A DNA stretch of 18,483 bases from CAZWKI01 sp964634645 (GTDB lineage: Bacteria; Patescibacteriota; Patescibacteriia; UBA1558; S5-K13): contig CAZWKI010000020.1 in assembly GCA_964634645.1 (NCBI GenBank), positions 1-18,483 of the forward strand. Direction: 5' to 3'. Positions 1 to 6,889 of this stretch are shown in pieces. The notes under the pieces are model-generated. The model saw nothing but the letters and a program-made list of their open reading frames with translations, had not been told where the DNA came from and made no database searches. Each line of letters starts with the position of its first letter. Positions within the stretch are counted from its first letter, which is position 1. The position numbers were made by a program, and so were the translations under genes.

Positions 1-759
1 GAAGATTATAATTCGTTATCTGATTATATAAAAGAATTGATTCATAATGAAATAAATGAAGTTGTCTCATTTCACGTTTCAGAAAAAACAGGTACCTGGG
101 ATTTGGAAGAAATTATCGAGACTATAAAAACCATATATCCCATATCAAATGAAGAATTAGAAAAAATAAAAACATTTAATGAAAACACAAAAGATAAATT
201 AATAGAATATTTATTTGATCTGTCGGATATAAAATATAAAGAATTGGAAGAAAGAATAAAATCAGTTGATACGGGAGGAGAAATAAAGGACCCCATTTCT
301 TATGTAGAGAAGTCAGTATTGCTTCGTACAATAGACAATTTATGGATAGATCATCTTGATAATATTAGTCATCTAAGGGCTGGAATTGGTCTCCGTGGTT
401 ATGCTCAGGCAGATCCACTAGTTGAATATAAAAGAGAGTCTTATAATTTGTTTTTAGAACTATTGAAAAATATTCAAAATCAAGTTGTGTACAGTATTTA
501 TAAACTTGGTCCCGTTGCAAATGTTGTAACAAATGAGCCAAAAAATATCACCTTTAACAATCCAACCGAAGCAAAAGCATTTGATATTGCGACTGCTGAT
601 GGTGATAGAAATGAAATTCACAACAAAACAGCTTTGAAAAATGACGAAGTAAAGAAGTTTGGTCACAAAGTTGGAAGAAATGATGATTGTCCATGTGGAG
701 CGAAAAAAGCAGACGGAACCCCAATTAAATATAAAAATTGTTGCGGAAAGAACGAATAA
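1..759 (+). CDS. secA: SecA preprotein translocase ATPase, C-terminal part (5' partial)
   Basis: SecA is the ATPase motor that drives unfolded secretory proteins through SecYEG at the inner face of the membrane. Frame 1 is open from base 1, so the gene begins outside the window; the first in-window ATG at 37 is internal. What remains is the end of the helical scaffold/wing region, recognisable by LLRTIDNLWIDHL and the following LRAGIGLRGYAQADPLVEYK, both hallmarks of SecA. A variable linker follows, then a C-terminal SEC-C zinc motif with Cys codons at 688-690, 694-696, 739-741 and 742-744. The usual motif has about eight residues between the CxC and C(C/H) pairs; here the spacer is longer (14 residues, with an extra ADGTP-type insert), and the last ligand is Cys instead of His. 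Identification is certain; only the tail is visible. Confidence 0.97.
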   Translation, partial: EDYNSLSDYIKELIHNEINEVVSFHVSEKTGTWDLEEIIETIKTIYPISNEELEKIKTFNENTKDKLIEYLFDLSDIKYKELEERIKSVDTGGEIKDPISYVEKSVLLRTIDNLWIDHLDNISHLRAGIGLRGYAQADPLVEYKRESYNLFLELLKNIQNQVVYSIYKLGPVANVVTNEPKNITFNNPTEAKAFDIATADGDRNEIHNKTALKNDEVKKFGHKVGRNDDCPCGAKKADGTPIKYKNCCGKNE

Positions 760-782
760 TGTAAATTAAAAACGCAAAATCC

Positions 783-817
783 AAAATTAAAAATTGCAAG
801 TAAAAATTAAAAATTTT
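783..817 (+). repeat. AT-rich 35-nt intergenic repeat, copy 1
   Basis: A 35-base word made of AAAATTAAAAATT units around a central TTGCAAGT lies between secA and the next gene. The same word, with one mismatch (C to T in the centre), recurs at 2673-2707 between two other genes. Its first 13 bases are the exact reverse complement of 846-858, just before the downstream ATG, so the whole spacer can fold as a weak AT hairpin. Confidence 0.75.
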
Positions 818-864
818 GAATTTTATATTATAGTTTTAAGTTTTGAATTTTTAATTTTAAATTT

Positions 865-1854
865 ATGATAATACCAAAAAAATTACAAAAAGGTGATGAA
901 ATAAGAATAATTGCGCCTTCAATGAGCTTATCTTTGTTGTCGGAGACAAATATTCAATTAGCAAAAGAAAAGTTAGAAAGTCTTGATTTTGTAATTACAT
1001 TTTCAAAAAACTGCAAAGAAAAAGATATTATGATTTCTTCATCAATCAAATCTCGCGTAGAAGATATTCACGATGCTTTTTTTGATAAAAACGTAAAAGC
1101 AATTCTTACTGTAATTGGTGGATTTAATTCAAACCAATTACTTAAATATCTTGATTATGACTTGATAAAAAATAATCCAAAAATTTTTTGTGGTTATTCT
1201 GATATTACCGCTCTTGCAAATGCTATTAATTCAAAAACAGGATTAATTACTTATTCTGGTCCTCATTTTTCTACATTTTCTATGCAAAAAGAATTAGAAT
1301 ACAATATTGAGTATTTCCAAAAATGTTTTATGAGCGACGAGGAATTTAGCGTCGAACCATCAAAAACATGGTCAGATGATGCGTGGTATATGGATCAAGA
1401 AAATAGAAATATAGAAGAAAACAGGGGTTATCTTATTATAAATGAAGGTGAAGTCGAGGGAAGAATATATGGTGCAAATTTGTGCACCTTTAATTTACTT
1501 CAGGGGACAGAATTCATGCCAGAGATAAAAGATTCAATTCTTTTTATTGAAGATGATGATGCAGCTTCTAATCTTTTTAGTGTTGAGTTTGATAGAAACT
1601 TACAATCTCTAATTCATCAGCCAAATTTTGATACAGTGAAAGCTCTTATTATTGGAAGGTTTCAGAAAAATGTAGATATAACAGAAGAAAAATTAAGATA
1701 TATAATTAGTACCAAAGAAGAATTAAAAAATATTCCAATTATTGCAAATGTTGATTTTGGTCACACAAATCCTATGATTACATTTCCAATTGGTGGAACT
1801 TCAAAAATATCTGTAAAAAATAATAAAGTTGATTTTAGAATAATTGAACATTAA
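865..1854 (+). CDS. LD-carboxypeptidase / MccF-like serine peptidase (family S66)
   Basis: The 329-residue product matches the S66 family, whose members cleave the L,D bond of muropeptide tetrapeptides (LdcA) or inactivate microcin C7-type peptidyl-nucleotides (MccF). The start IIPKKLQKGDEIRIIAPS is the typical N-terminal strand. The nucleophile motif GYSD places Ser112; Glu229 (in FIEDDDA) and His300 (in FGHTNPM) complete the Ser-Glu-His triad, so an active enzyme is likely. Length is normal. There is no signal peptide, so it should act in the cytoplasm, on recycled murein or an internalised peptide. It starts at ATG 865 without a Shine-Dalgarno site, after an AT-rich repeat leader. The long loop around residues 160-190 fits the MccF-like branch better than short LdcA forms, but substrate cannot be decided. 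Confidence 0.9.
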   Translation: MIIPKKLQKGDEIRIIAPSMSLSLLSETNIQLAKEKLESLDFVITFSKNCKEKDIMISSSIKSRVEDIHDAFFDKNVKAILTVIGGFNSNQLLKYLDYDLIKNNPKIFCGYSDITALANAINSKTGLITYSGPHFSTFSMQKELEYNIEYFQKCFMSDEEFSVEPSKTWSDDAWYMDQENRNIEENRGYLIINEGEVEGRIYGANLCTFNLLQGTEFMPEIKDSILFIEDDDAASNLFSVEFDRNLQSLIHQPNFDTVKALIIGRFQKNVDITEEKLRYIISTKEELKNIPIIANVDFGHTNPMITFPIGGTSKISVKNNKVDFRIIEH

Positions 1855-1856
1855 AA

Positions 1857-1877
1857 GAAAAAACCGCAAGTTTTTTC
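1857..1877 (+). terminator. Possible intrinsic terminator after the S66 gene
   Basis: GAAAAAAC and GTTTTTTC form a perfect 8-bp stem around a CGCAA loop, directly after the stop at 1852-1854. The right arm itself supplies six T residues. Part of it (1864-1871) can alternatively pair with 1982-1989, so it may instead belong to the structured RNA. Confidence 0.5.
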
Positions 1878-2212
1878 GCTAGAGCATCACATGTCGGTAT
1901 GACATGCAATCGTTATCTTGTGCTTTGTATTTTCACACAATCATGGCTGTTCGTTCGCCACTACTAAACCCCCTAACTTTTACTTGCGGAGTCACACATT
2001 CGCGTCACCCTTCTCTAGGGAAGCAGAGGTTGACCAAGGCCTCTACGAATATTAACTAGGTAATCTTAATGGAGGAACCATCACCTAGAAAGACTGCAAT
2101 GTGTTGAGGCGATGCAAACAAGGTCCTTGGGACCCCTCAACTGCAGTAGGCCCTATTCTGTCGCTCTTTTTATGGAGAGATGCTCGGAATGGCTTTGTAT
2201 TCTCGAGCACGA
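1864..2212 (+). ncRNA. Candidate structured RNA, family not recognised
   Basis: This gene-free stretch is visibly GC-richer than its surroundings (33 of 60 bases in 2101-2160) and is dense in complementary segments. These are: CCGCAAGT 1864-1871 with 1982-1989; CATGTC 1890-1895 with 1901-1906; AGAGG 2025-2029 with 2040-2044; CTAGGT 2056-2061 with 2083-2088, enclosing ATGG/CCAT; ACTGCA 2093-2098 with 2142-2147; TTGAGG 2104-2109 with 2135-2140; GGTCC 2122-2126 with 2130-2134; and TGCTCG-GAAT 2181-2190 with ATTC-T-CGAGCA 2199-2209. No long ORF lies here. It lacks landmark motifs of tmRNA, RNase P RNA, SRP RNA and tRNA. Strand is not proven; plus is assumed because flanking genes are plus. It could be an independent RNA or a long leader of the gene at 2259. 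Confidence 0.6.
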
Positions 2213-2258
2213 ATAAATTTATATTACCAGATATATATAAAATTACAAGTTAAATAAT

Positions 2259-2667
2259 ATGAAATTAGCANNNNNNNNNNGGAAGCATGGCTTTTGCCAA
2301 ACAAATTTTGAAAATAAAAAAAGAACTAGAAAATCTGGGTCATGATGTTATTGCACCCGAAAACATAGAAAAATATGCAAATGGAACAATAAATATAGAA
2401 AATAAGTGGGAAAAAATAGAGCTCGATGTTATTAAGGCCTATTTTGAAAAAATAAAAAGTTGTGATGCAATTCTTGTTGCAAACTATACAAAAAATAATA
2501 TTTTAAACTATATTGGTGGAAACAGTTTAATAGAAATTGCATTTGCTCATGTACTCGACAAGAAAATATATTTATTAAATGATATTCCGAAGATGAATTA
2601 TAGTGATGAGATTGAAGCAATGGGGCCATTTATTTTAAACGGAGATATTAACAAATTAAAAAATTAA
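2259..2667 (+). CDS. Nucleoside 2-deoxyribosyltransferase-like protein (interrupted by assembly gap)
   Basis: The coding start is ATG 2259 (MKLA), immediately before the 10 N; the rest resumes as GSMAF at 2281. Together they give the strand-1/loop signature M(K)(I/L)A-x-x-GSM of the nucleoside 2-deoxyribosyltransferase superfamily. The C-terminal half has CDAILVAN, then GGNSLIEIAFA with the conserved Glu expected at the catalytic position, then a KIYLLNDIP strand. Such enzymes cleave or transfer the N-glycosidic bond of deoxynucleosides or nucleotides. The two halves are in different frames with exactly 10 N; about 6 missing bases would restore both frame and the family spacing, so the N length is probably a placeholder and not a real frameshift. 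No Shine-Dalgarno site is seen. The family assignment is by motif only, and the exact substrate is unknown. Confidence 0.7.
2271..2280. other. Assembly gap (10 N)
   Basis: Ten undefined bases interrupt the gene starting at 2259. The frame on the two sides disagrees if the gap is taken as exactly 10. Confidence 0.99.
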
Positions 2668-2672
2668 AATTT

Positions 2673-2707
2673 AAAATTAAAAATTGTAAGTAAAAATTAA
2701 AAATTTT
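2673..2707 (+). repeat. AT-rich 35-nt intergenic repeat, copy 2
   Basis: Same 35-base word as at 783-817 with one change (TTGTAAGT in place of TTGCAAGT). It sits directly upstream of the SD-less start of the Ham1-like gene at 2727. Confidence 0.75.
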
Positions 2708-2726
2708 AGATTTTGAATTTAAAATT

Positions 2727-3263
2727 ATGATTTATTTTATAACAGGAAGTGCAAATAAGTTTAATGAAATAAAATCAATTTTAAATAATATTGAGCAGTT
2801 AGATATTGATTTGCCAGAAATTCAGGAAATTGATGCTAAAAAAATTATAGAAAATAAATTAAATGAAGCTAAAAAACATCATGAAGGAGAATTTATAGTA
2901 GAGGATACTTCACTGTATCTTGCTTGTTTAAATGGACTCCCAGGACCACTTATAAAATGGTTTTTGAAGACAATTGGAAATCAGGGCTTATTTGAAATTA
3001 CAGAAAAATTGGGAAACAATAAAGCACAAGCAATGACAATTATTGGATACTTTGACAGTAATGGGAAAATAAATTTTTTTGAAGGAGTTTTGAGTGGTCA
3101 AATTGTTTCAGCTCGCGGAGAAAATGGTTTTGGTTGGGATGAGATATTTATGGCAGAAACTTACGATAAAACATTTGCACAAATGACAAATGATGAAAAA
3201 AATGAAATTAGCATGAGAAGAAATGCAGTAAATAAATTAAAAGAGTTTTTAAAATTAAAATAA
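2727..3263 (+). CDS. Ham1/ITPase-family non-canonical purine NTP pyrophosphatase
   Basis: The product (178 residues) hydrolyses dITP, XTP and similar deaminated purine nucleotides to monophosphates, keeping them out of DNA and RNA. Family signatures are all present in order: TGSANKFNEI at the N-terminus (nucleotide-binding S/TxNxxK), VEDTSLYL followed by GLPGPLIKWF, GFGWDEIF with the metal-site acidic residue, and MTNDEKNEISMRRNA near the C-terminus, where the usual SHR has become SMR. The GLPGPLIKWFL form resembles archaeal/eukaryotic ITPases more than E. coli RdgB. Length is normal. It starts at ATG without an SD, after repeat copy 2, and is 4 nt upstream of the next ORF, implying co-transcription with 3268-4089. 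A dNTP/NTP sanitation role is well supported. Confidence 0.9.
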   Translation: MIYFITGSANKFNEIKSILNNIEQLDIDLPEIQEIDAKKIIENKLNEAKKHHEGEFIVEDTSLYLACLNGLPGPLIKWFLKTIGNQGLFEITEKLGNNKAQAMTIIGYFDSNGKINFFEGVLSGQIVSARGENGFGWDEIFMAETYDKTFAQMTNDEKNEISMRRNAVNKLKEFLKLK

Positions 3264-3267
3264 ATTT

Positions 3268-4089
3268 ATGAGTTTTGAATTTCAAAATCCACAAATAGAA
3301 ACAAAAAAGTCAGATGAAAAATCAAGTGAATTTATAAAACCACTTTATCGTGGTATATGGGCTGACAAATTAGAAAACACACAAGAATTACCAGTTGGGG
3401 GTTCTATGTTTGACAAAAAGTTAAGCACAAAGCTTAAACTGGACTTTGAAGTTTTTGATAGCGAACTCAAGGGTTTTACAGAAGAAAATCTAAAAAATAT
3501 TTATAAACAGAGCGAAAAAAATGTAATAGATTGGCTCAAACAAATTGGTTCTAATGATATTGATCCGTATGAATATTTTCTCTGTTATCAGGTACAACAA
3601 AAGATAAACAAATTATTGGAAATTGATTCAAGGGTTCCAACAAATTCATTTGAAAGACAAAAGATGTTTATGGGCGAAGAAGCGCCAAAATTATCTGAAA
3701 TGAAAGGAAAGAGCGAATGTGCAGAAAGAGCCGCCTTAGCACAGTATATATTTCAAAAATCTGGAATTCATTCTTCTTATGTAAGCGGTATAACTATGAA
3801 TAATATAAAAGATGAAGATGAATTTCCGGAAAATCATAGTTTTCTTGTTTTAGATCATTTTGCGAAACCGAAATCTACTTTGATATTTGATATTGCAAGA
3901 CCAATATCAGAAAATAATATACCAAGAGTTCTAGAAACAGATGTTCCATTTACATATGATAAATTAAAAGGCGAAGAAGATTTACTTATTGGTGCAAAAG
4001 AGATTTTACAAAATCATAAGCTTTGGTTTGGAGTTGGAGATCAAGTAGCTGGATACCATAAAACAATTGAAGAGTCCGGTATTAAATAA
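3268..4089 (+). CDS. Unknown protein with transglutaminase-like Cys-His-Asp core
   Basis: A 273-residue soluble protein with no signal peptide or membrane segment. I do not recognise the family by name. The segment SECAERAALAQYIFQKSGI, then HSSYVSG, then ENHSFLVLD, then LIFDIARP has the order and spacing of a transglutaminase-like cysteine protein: Cys151 at the start of a helix, His190 at the start of a strand, Asp208 at the end of the next strand. The first 140 residues look like a helical, lineage-specific N-domain. The gene follows the Ham1-like gene by 4 nt and precedes the cytidylyltransferase by 26 nt, so it is probably in one operon. The fold suggestion is inference from the triad pattern; enzymatic role (protease, amidase or crosslinking) is open. 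Confidence 0.6.
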   Translation: MSFEFQNPQIETKKSDEKSSEFIKPLYRGIWADKLENTQELPVGGSMFDKKLSTKLKLDFEVFDSELKGFTEENLKNIYKQSEKNVIDWLKQIGSNDIDPYEYFLCYQVQQKINKLLEIDSRVPTNSFERQKMFMGEEAPKLSEMKGKSECAERAALAQYIFQKSGIHSSYVSGITMNNIKDEDEFPENHSFLVLDHFAKPKSTLIFDIARPISENNIPRVLETDVPFTYDKLKGEEDLLIGAKEILQNHKLWFGVGDQVAGYHKTIEESGIK

Positions 4090-4115
4090 ATTTAATAAAA
4101 ATTTAAAATAATTAA

Positions 4116-4598
4116 ATGGTAAATCAATTACCAAATTATAAAATAAAAAATAGAAAATTAAAAAATATTTTTGTTTGGGGCGCATTTGATATTCTCCACG
4201 ATGGACATATAAAATTTTTACAGCACACAAAGAAATTTGGAAATGTTTATGCTATACTTATTCCAAATAAAGTTGTAAAAAAATACAAGAAATTATATTT
4301 TGATGCAAAAGATAGAAAAAAACATTTGTTAAAAACCAAGTTAATTAAAAAAGTATATATAGATGCGCTTCCAAATATAAAATGTTTTCAAAAATACAAG
4401 CCAGATTTATTTGTATTTGGCTATGATCAAAATAAGGAGTGGAATAATACTTTAAAAAAATATATTAAAAGTAAATTTCCGAATTGCAAATTTAAAACAC
4501 TCAAAAAATATGGAGAAACACACTCAAGTCATTTAAAGAATCAGATTTTATGTTATTGCGGAAGTGGAAAAAAATTTATAAATTGCCATGGAAGATAA
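4116..4598 (+). CDS. Cytidylyltransferase-like nucleotidyltransferase with C-terminal SEC-C zinc motif
   Basis: Residues 17-135 form a cytidylyltransferase-type Rossmann domain: GAFDILHDGHIKFL (residues 22-35) carries the GxFDxxHxGH nucleotide-binding motif, and YKPDLFVFGYDQN is the typical second half. Relatives join CTP or ATP to phosphorylated substrates (glycerol-3-phosphate, FMN, phosphoethanolamine). The usual ISSS/T-x-x-R motif is altered to THSSHLKN. The last 15 residues are a compact SEC-C motif: Cys146, Cys148, Cys157, His158, the same zinc module that ends SecA. That module is unusual on this family. It starts at ATG 4116 without an SD; the stop is followed by a repeat-word leader of the next gene. 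The nucleotidyltransferase assignment is firm, the substrate unknown. Confidence 0.85.
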   Translation: MVNQLPNYKIKNRKLKNIFVWGAFDILHDGHIKFLQHTKKFGNVYAILIPNKVVKKYKKLYFDAKDRKKHLLKTKLIKKVYIDALPNIKCFQKYKPDLFVFGYDQNKEWNNTLKKYIKSKFPNCKFKTLKKYGETHSSHLKNQILCYCGSGKKFINCHGR

Positions 4599-4601
4599 TT
4601 G

Positions 4602-4685
4602 CGATGCCAATATACTAATTCATACCAATTATACTAATAATATGAATTTAATAAACTCTAAACACTAAATACTAAAAACTAAAAT
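4602..4685 (+). repeat. Low-complexity repeat-word leader (TACTAAT type)
   Basis: The spacer before the Nudix gene consists of degenerate short words: 4602-4620 is nearly identical (one mismatch) to 9215-9233, and AATTATACTAATAATA at 4627-4642 recurs at 9230-9245. It then shifts into CTAAACACTAAATACTAAAA words up to the ATG. No Shine-Dalgarno sequence is present. Confidence 0.7.
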
Positions 4686-5129
4686 ATGAAACCAAAATTA
4701 TTATCACAAGAAGAATTTGAATATGTTTATAGCAAAGTTCCAAGATTTTGTGTTGATGTAATTATCAAAACCTCAAAAGGAATTATTCTTACAAAAAGAA
4801 CTATTGAGCCAGCCCGTGGATTGTGGCATATTCCTGGTGCAACGCTTTTGAAAGATGAACAACTAAAAAATGCTGCAAAAAGAGTTGCAAAGACAGAACT
4901 TGGTATTGATGTTGTTGTAGAGAAAATGCTCGGGGTAATAGAATATAAATATAGCAAAAAATATCCAAGGCAAGATATTACTGTCGTTTTTTTGACTCAT
5001 CCAAAGAATAATAATTTCAAATTAAAGATAGACAAACATGCAGATGACGTTGGAATTTTTAAAAAATTTCCTAGAAATACAATCAAGCAACAAGTTGATT
5101 TTATAAAAAAATATAAAATTTTGAAATAA
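4686..5129 (+). CDS. Nudix hydrolase, GDP-mannose mannosyl hydrolase-like
   Basis: The 147-residue product resembles GDPMK/Gmm-type Nudix enzymes, which hydrolyse GDP-mannose or GDP-glucose to sugar and GDP. Typical features are the entry FCVDVIIKTSKGIILTKR, then EPARGLWHIPG, then the altered Nudix box at residues 51-74 (G-x6-E-x7-R, ending TELGI). In canonical Nudix boxes the R is followed by E and the box ends EExG; in the GDPMK group the box is lengthened and glutamates are missing, as here. Downstream, RQDITVVFLTH fits the same group. It starts after a repeat-word leader at ATG 4686, and the MFS transporter follows 2 nt after the stop. Nudix membership is sure; the GDP-mannose substrate is inference. 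Confidence 0.85.
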   Translation: MKPKLLSQEEFEYVYSKVPRFCVDVIIKTSKGIILTKRTIEPARGLWHIPGATLLKDEQLKNAAKRVAKTELGIDVVVEKMLGVIEYKYSKKYPRQDITVVFLTHPKNNNFKLKIDKHADDVGIFKKFPRNTIKQQVDFIKKYKILK

Positions 5130-5131
5130 AA

Positions 5132-6370
5132 ATGTATTTATTTAAGAAAAAACATTTATTAAACTCAAGAACGATTTTTATACTTATTGCTAGCACCATT
5201 TGGCTAATTGCTTATAATGGAATTGAGTTTGTATTTCCTTCTTATTTAGAAAGTATTGGTAAACCATATTTTGTTATTGGTTTTCTAATTTCTTTGATTG
5301 CAATTGGCGGAGTGATTATTGATTTACCGCTCGGAAAAATAACGTCAAAATCTAGCAAGAAAAAATTAATGGTAATAGGAATTATAATTTCAATGCTTGC
5401 GGTTGTAATAGTTTTTTTATTTACAAAGAATTTAATACTCGCTCTTATATTCTTATTGCTTGGTATGGGCTATCAAACCTGGGTTGTGCCACGTGATTCT
5501 TATTTTGCATCTCTTACAAGTCCAGAAAATAGATCTTCAATGTATGGACTTAATGCAGAAACTCAATATATTGGTCAATCACTTGGGCCTATTCTTTGCG
5601 GGTTTGTTCTTTTGTTTTTTGGTTATCAAAACACATATTTATTTTATGTGCTACTAGTTTTATTGGTAATTCTTATTGTGCAAATTGGTCTAAAAAAAGA
5701 AAGACACAAAGAACTTACAAGAGATACGGTTTTGTCATCTATAAAACCAAGGAATTATTTTTCTGGGTTTAAAGAATTAAAAAAATATGGAGTTTACGGA
5801 TTTTGTTTACTTTTAATATCTTTCGTTATAATGCTTTGGGAAGCAGTGCTTTGGGCTCTTCAACCACTTTTTTATGGAAAAGATGTTTTAAATATTCCAC
5901 CGCATTTAGGAGGATTTCTTTTGGCATGTTTTTCAATTCCTGGAATTATTCTTGCATATCCAGCAGGACTTATTGCGGATAAATTTGGAAGAAAGAAAAT
6001 TTTAATTTTAAGTTTATTATTAATGAGTTTTGGAATAGCATTTTTTTCTTATACCCAAAATATATATTTAATTTTTGCCTTTGCTATTATAATATCAATT
6101 GGTTGGGTTTTCTCTCTTCCAGCAATAGATGGATTGATTGTTAATGCGTTTAAAATTGGAGAAAGTTCTCCAATTGTAGGTATTTGGTGTTTTTTTGTTG
6201 ATATGGGATTTGTTGTTGGACCACTTTATGCAGGACTCATGTCCCAATTATTCGGAATTAGAAATGCGTTTTTATCTGTTTCTGTAATAATTTTTATCTC
6301 GGCTATTTTGATAATATTTCTAAAACCAAAAAGAAATTTAATTCAAAGATTATTAAATAAAAATGACTAA
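5132..6370 (+). CDS. Major facilitator superfamily transporter
   Basis: A 412-residue integral membrane protein with about 12 hydrophobic segments in two groups of six. An MFS motif A-like loop lies after TM2 (DLPLGKITSKSSKKKLMVIG), and a clearer copy in the second half after TM8 reads GLIADKFGRKKILILS. The central basic loop (around residues 185-215) separates the halves. Motif A in the second half is the better preserved one. Substrate cannot be read from sequence; many such proteins are drug or metabolite exporters. It begins 2 nt after the first Nudix gene and overlaps the second Nudix gene by 8 bases (6363-6370), so all three should be translated from one message. No SD is present at ATG 5132. 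Confidence 0.92.
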   Translation: MYLFKKKHLLNSRTIFILIASTIWLIAYNGIEFVFPSYLESIGKPYFVIGFLISLIAIGGVIIDLPLGKITSKSSKKKLMVIGIIISMLAVVIVFLFTKNLILALIFLLLGMGYQTWVVPRDSYFASLTSPENRSSMYGLNAETQYIGQSLGPILCGFVLLFFGYQNTYLFYVLLVLLVILIVQIGLKKERHKELTRDTVLSSIKPRNYFSGFKELKKYGVYGFCLLLISFVIMLWEAVLWALQPLFYGKDVLNIPPHLGGFLLACFSIPGIILAYPAGLIADKFGRKKILILSLLLMSFGIAFFSYTQNIYLIFAFAIIISIGWVFSLPAIDGLIVNAFKIGESSPIVGIWCFFVDMGFVVGPLYAGLMSQLFGIRNAFLSVSVIIFISAILIIFLKPKRNLIQRLLNKND

Positions 6371-6779
6371 AATTCGACCAACAGGAATATTTGTTAGTAA
6401 TGATAAGATTCTTCTTATGAGAAGAATTAGAGAAAACAAGGAATATTTTGTATTTCCAGGAGGCCATATTGAAATTGGGGAATCAGTAGAGGATACTCTT
6501 AAAAGGGAAATGAAAGAAGAATTAAACTTTGATATTTTTAATTTTAAAGAAATTTTTAGAATTAAAGCATTTGATCCAAGAGACAATTGTGACGCAGAGC
6601 ATGTTTTTTATTTAATAAGTGATTTTGGAGGAGAATTGGGTCTTGGAGGACCAGAACTTGAAAGAATGAAAAAAGGAGACAACAAATATTATCCAACGTG
6701 GTATAATAAAAGTGAGTTTGAAAAACTTGACCCAATTTATCCAATTGGAATAAAAGAGTTTATTCTAAAAATATTATAA
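6363..6779 (+). CDS. Nudix hydrolase (canonical box)
   Basis: The 138-residue product has a nearly textbook Nudix box at residues 34-56: G34-x5-E40-x7-R48-E49-x-x-E52-E53, with Asn55 where Gly is usual. The four acidic metal ligands are intact, so it should be an active Mg-dependent hydrolase of a nucleoside diphosphate linked to another group (8-oxo-dGTP, ADP-ribose or a nucleotide sugar). The N-terminal strand RPTGIFVSNDKILLMRR is typical. The second half contains a Gly/Glu-rich loop and PTWYNKSEFEKLDPIYP, the usual region where Nudix proteins gain substrate specificity. It overlaps the MFS gene by 8 bases, which suggests translational coupling. It is not a close duplicate of the Nudix protein at 4686. 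Confidence 0.92.
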   Translation: MTKIRPTGIFVSNDKILLMRRIRENKEYFVFPGGHIEIGESVEDTLKREMKEELNFDIFNFKEIFRIKAFDPRDNCDAEHVFYLISDFGGELGLGGPELERMKKGDNKYYPTWYNKSEFEKLDPIYPIGIKEFILKIL

Positions 6780-6790
6780 AATAAAAAAAT

Positions 6791-6889
6791 ATGAAACCCG
6801 TTAGATATTTAATTATTTTGTTCTAACGGATATTTCAATTAATAATAAATAAAAAATAATATGGAAGAACAAAAATTATCTAACGGGTT
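6791..6889 (+). promoter_or_regulatory. Alternative hairpins and 11-codon ORF ahead of the DUF333 gene
   Basis: CCGTTAGA at 6798-6805 can pair with TCTAACGG at 6822-6829 (8 bp, 16-nt loop). The longer 13-base segment 6795-6807 is also perfectly complementary to 6877-6889, inside codons 6-10 of the downstream gene, so two exclusive folds are possible, one enclosing the start codon at 6861. An ATG at 6791 opens an 11-codon ORF (MKPVRYLIILF, stop 6824-6826) that spans the first hairpin. No SD precedes either ATG. A regulatory role is inference. Confidence 0.4.

Noticed and set aside
1857..2258. tmRNA, RNase P RNA, SRP RNA or tRNA in the structured region
   Set aside because: No TTCGA T-loop or CCA-type end, no GAGGAAAGTCC core, and no GGTCAGG/GGAAGCAGC domain; the GGGAAGCAGA at 2018-2027 only superficially recalls SRP domain IV and lacks its GNRA loop and partner strand.
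1857..2667. Retron: structured RNA beside a deoxyribosyltransferase-like gene
   Set aside because: Some retrons pair an msr-msd RNA with such an effector, but no reverse transcriptase is present in the window and the RNA lacks an evident msr-msd layout.
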